A DNA stretch of 64,000 nucleotides from Micromonospora eburnea (GTDB lineage Bacteria; Actinomycetota; Actinomycetes; Mycobacteriales; Micromonosporaceae): NCBI RefSeq assembly GCF_900090225.1, contig NZ_FMHY01000002.1, forward strand, positions 6,262,001 through 6,326,000, in the 5' to 3' direction. How positions within the stretch are numbered: the first letter of the stretch is position 1; each line of letters begins with the position of its first letter. This document shows, in pieces, positions 63,760 through 64,000 of the stretch. A program made the translations under genes and the position numbers. Below the pieces are notes generated by a model. It worked only from the letters and a program-made list of their open reading frames with translations. It was not told the origin of the DNA and ran no database searches.

Positions 63760-64000
63760 TCACGCCTCGTGGGTGGCCACGATCTCCCGCTGCTCGGCGA
63801 AGTGGCAGGCGCTCGGGTGGTCCGAGCCCCGGCGGATCTGGAGCAGCGGCACCTCCTGGGCGCACACGTCCTGCGCCTTCCAGCACCGGGTGCGGAACCG
63901 GCAGCCCGAGGGCGGGCTCACCGGGGAGGGGACGTCACCGGTAAGCCGGATGATCGCCTTGCTCTCCCGCACCGTCGGGTCCGGCACCGGCACCGCCGAG
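63760..64000 (-). CDS. Peptide ABC transporter ATP-binding protein, C-terminus (partial)
   Basis: The last 80 or so residues of a DppF-type ATPase whose start lies beyond the right edge. The oligo_HPY tail contains [20 protein letters not shown] and [16 protein letters not shown], nearly identical in pattern to the DppF protein at 46691-47719. It indicates a third peptide transporter operon next to this window. Confidence 0.88.
   Translation of the reverse strand, partial: SAVPVPDPTVRESKAIIRLTGDVPSPVSPPSGCRFRTRCWKAQDVCAQEVPLLQIRRGSDHPSACHFAEQREIVATHEA

Overview
The window is high-GC actinobacterial DNA, most likely from Micromonospora or a close relative in the Micromonosporaceae. Codons mostly end in C or G, GTG starts are common, many genes look leaderless (a TAnnnT box 5-8 nt before the start codon), and gene ends overlap by ATGA or GTGA. 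The gene order (pcrA, M23 peptidases, sucCD, DUF6350, purN-purH, folD, mdh, icd) recalls the conserved core-chromosome neighbourhood of Streptomyces, from memory. I found no tRNA, rRNA, CRISPR array, transposase or prophage. This is core chromosome carrying small interspersed repeats.

Layout. 1-5.6 kb: a leftward dipeptide/oligopeptide ABC operon whose binding-protein gene runs off the left edge. 5.8-8.7 kb: the tldD-tldE metalloprotease pair. 8.9-12.7 kb: succinate dehydrogenase (sdhCAB). 12.8-16.5 kb: small genes (Nudix, pterin dehydratase-like, PH domain, SanA/YdcF, GNAT, an acidic hypothetical) and a frameshifted VOC pseudogene. 16.5-20.4 kb: ychF, peptidase E, and a MarR regulator divergent from an EamA exporter across a perfect 18-bp palindrome. 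20.8-22.8 kb: an Ada/AlkA DNA-repair fusion coupled to ogt. 22.9-26.7 kb: a heterodimeric ABC exporter. 26.8-29.4 kb: an archaeal-type valyl-tRNA synthetase. 29.6-33.0 kb: two coupled ABC-2 ATPase/permease pairs. 33.5-37.0 kb: an APS kinase with a sulfurylase-like domain, then a DeoR regulator coupled to galT. 37.5-41.7 kb: icd, an MBL hydrolase, mdh and folD. 42.1-47.7 kb: a complete second peptide ABC operon, rightward. 48-56 kb: purH-purN, two DUF4190-like membrane proteins, a DUF6350 protein and sucCD. 56-63 kb: a proline-rich membrane protein, a B12-binding subunit, two M23 peptidases, a LuxR remnant and pcrA. 63.1-64 kb: a Phe/Tyr-rich leader peptide with attenuator before chorismate mutase, then the end of a third peptide-transporter ATPase at the right edge.

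Functionally the window holds much of the oxidative TCA cycle (sdhCAB, icd, mdh, sucCD), purine and one-carbon steps (purH, purN, folD), alkylation repair, and peptide uptake.

The most unusual features are three. (1) An attenuator: a leaderless 21-residue peptide containing FYFYY, a 12-bp candidate antiterminator and a perfect terminator ahead of chorismate mutase. (2) A 52-bp palindromic element present four times, every copy inside an open reading frame and two of them in valS. (3) Other small repeats: an inverted GTTGATCAAG element inside the AlkA coding sequence, a GC-rich repeat of about 50 bp after valS and galT, and a 25-codon 'SER' micro-ORF linking two permease genes.
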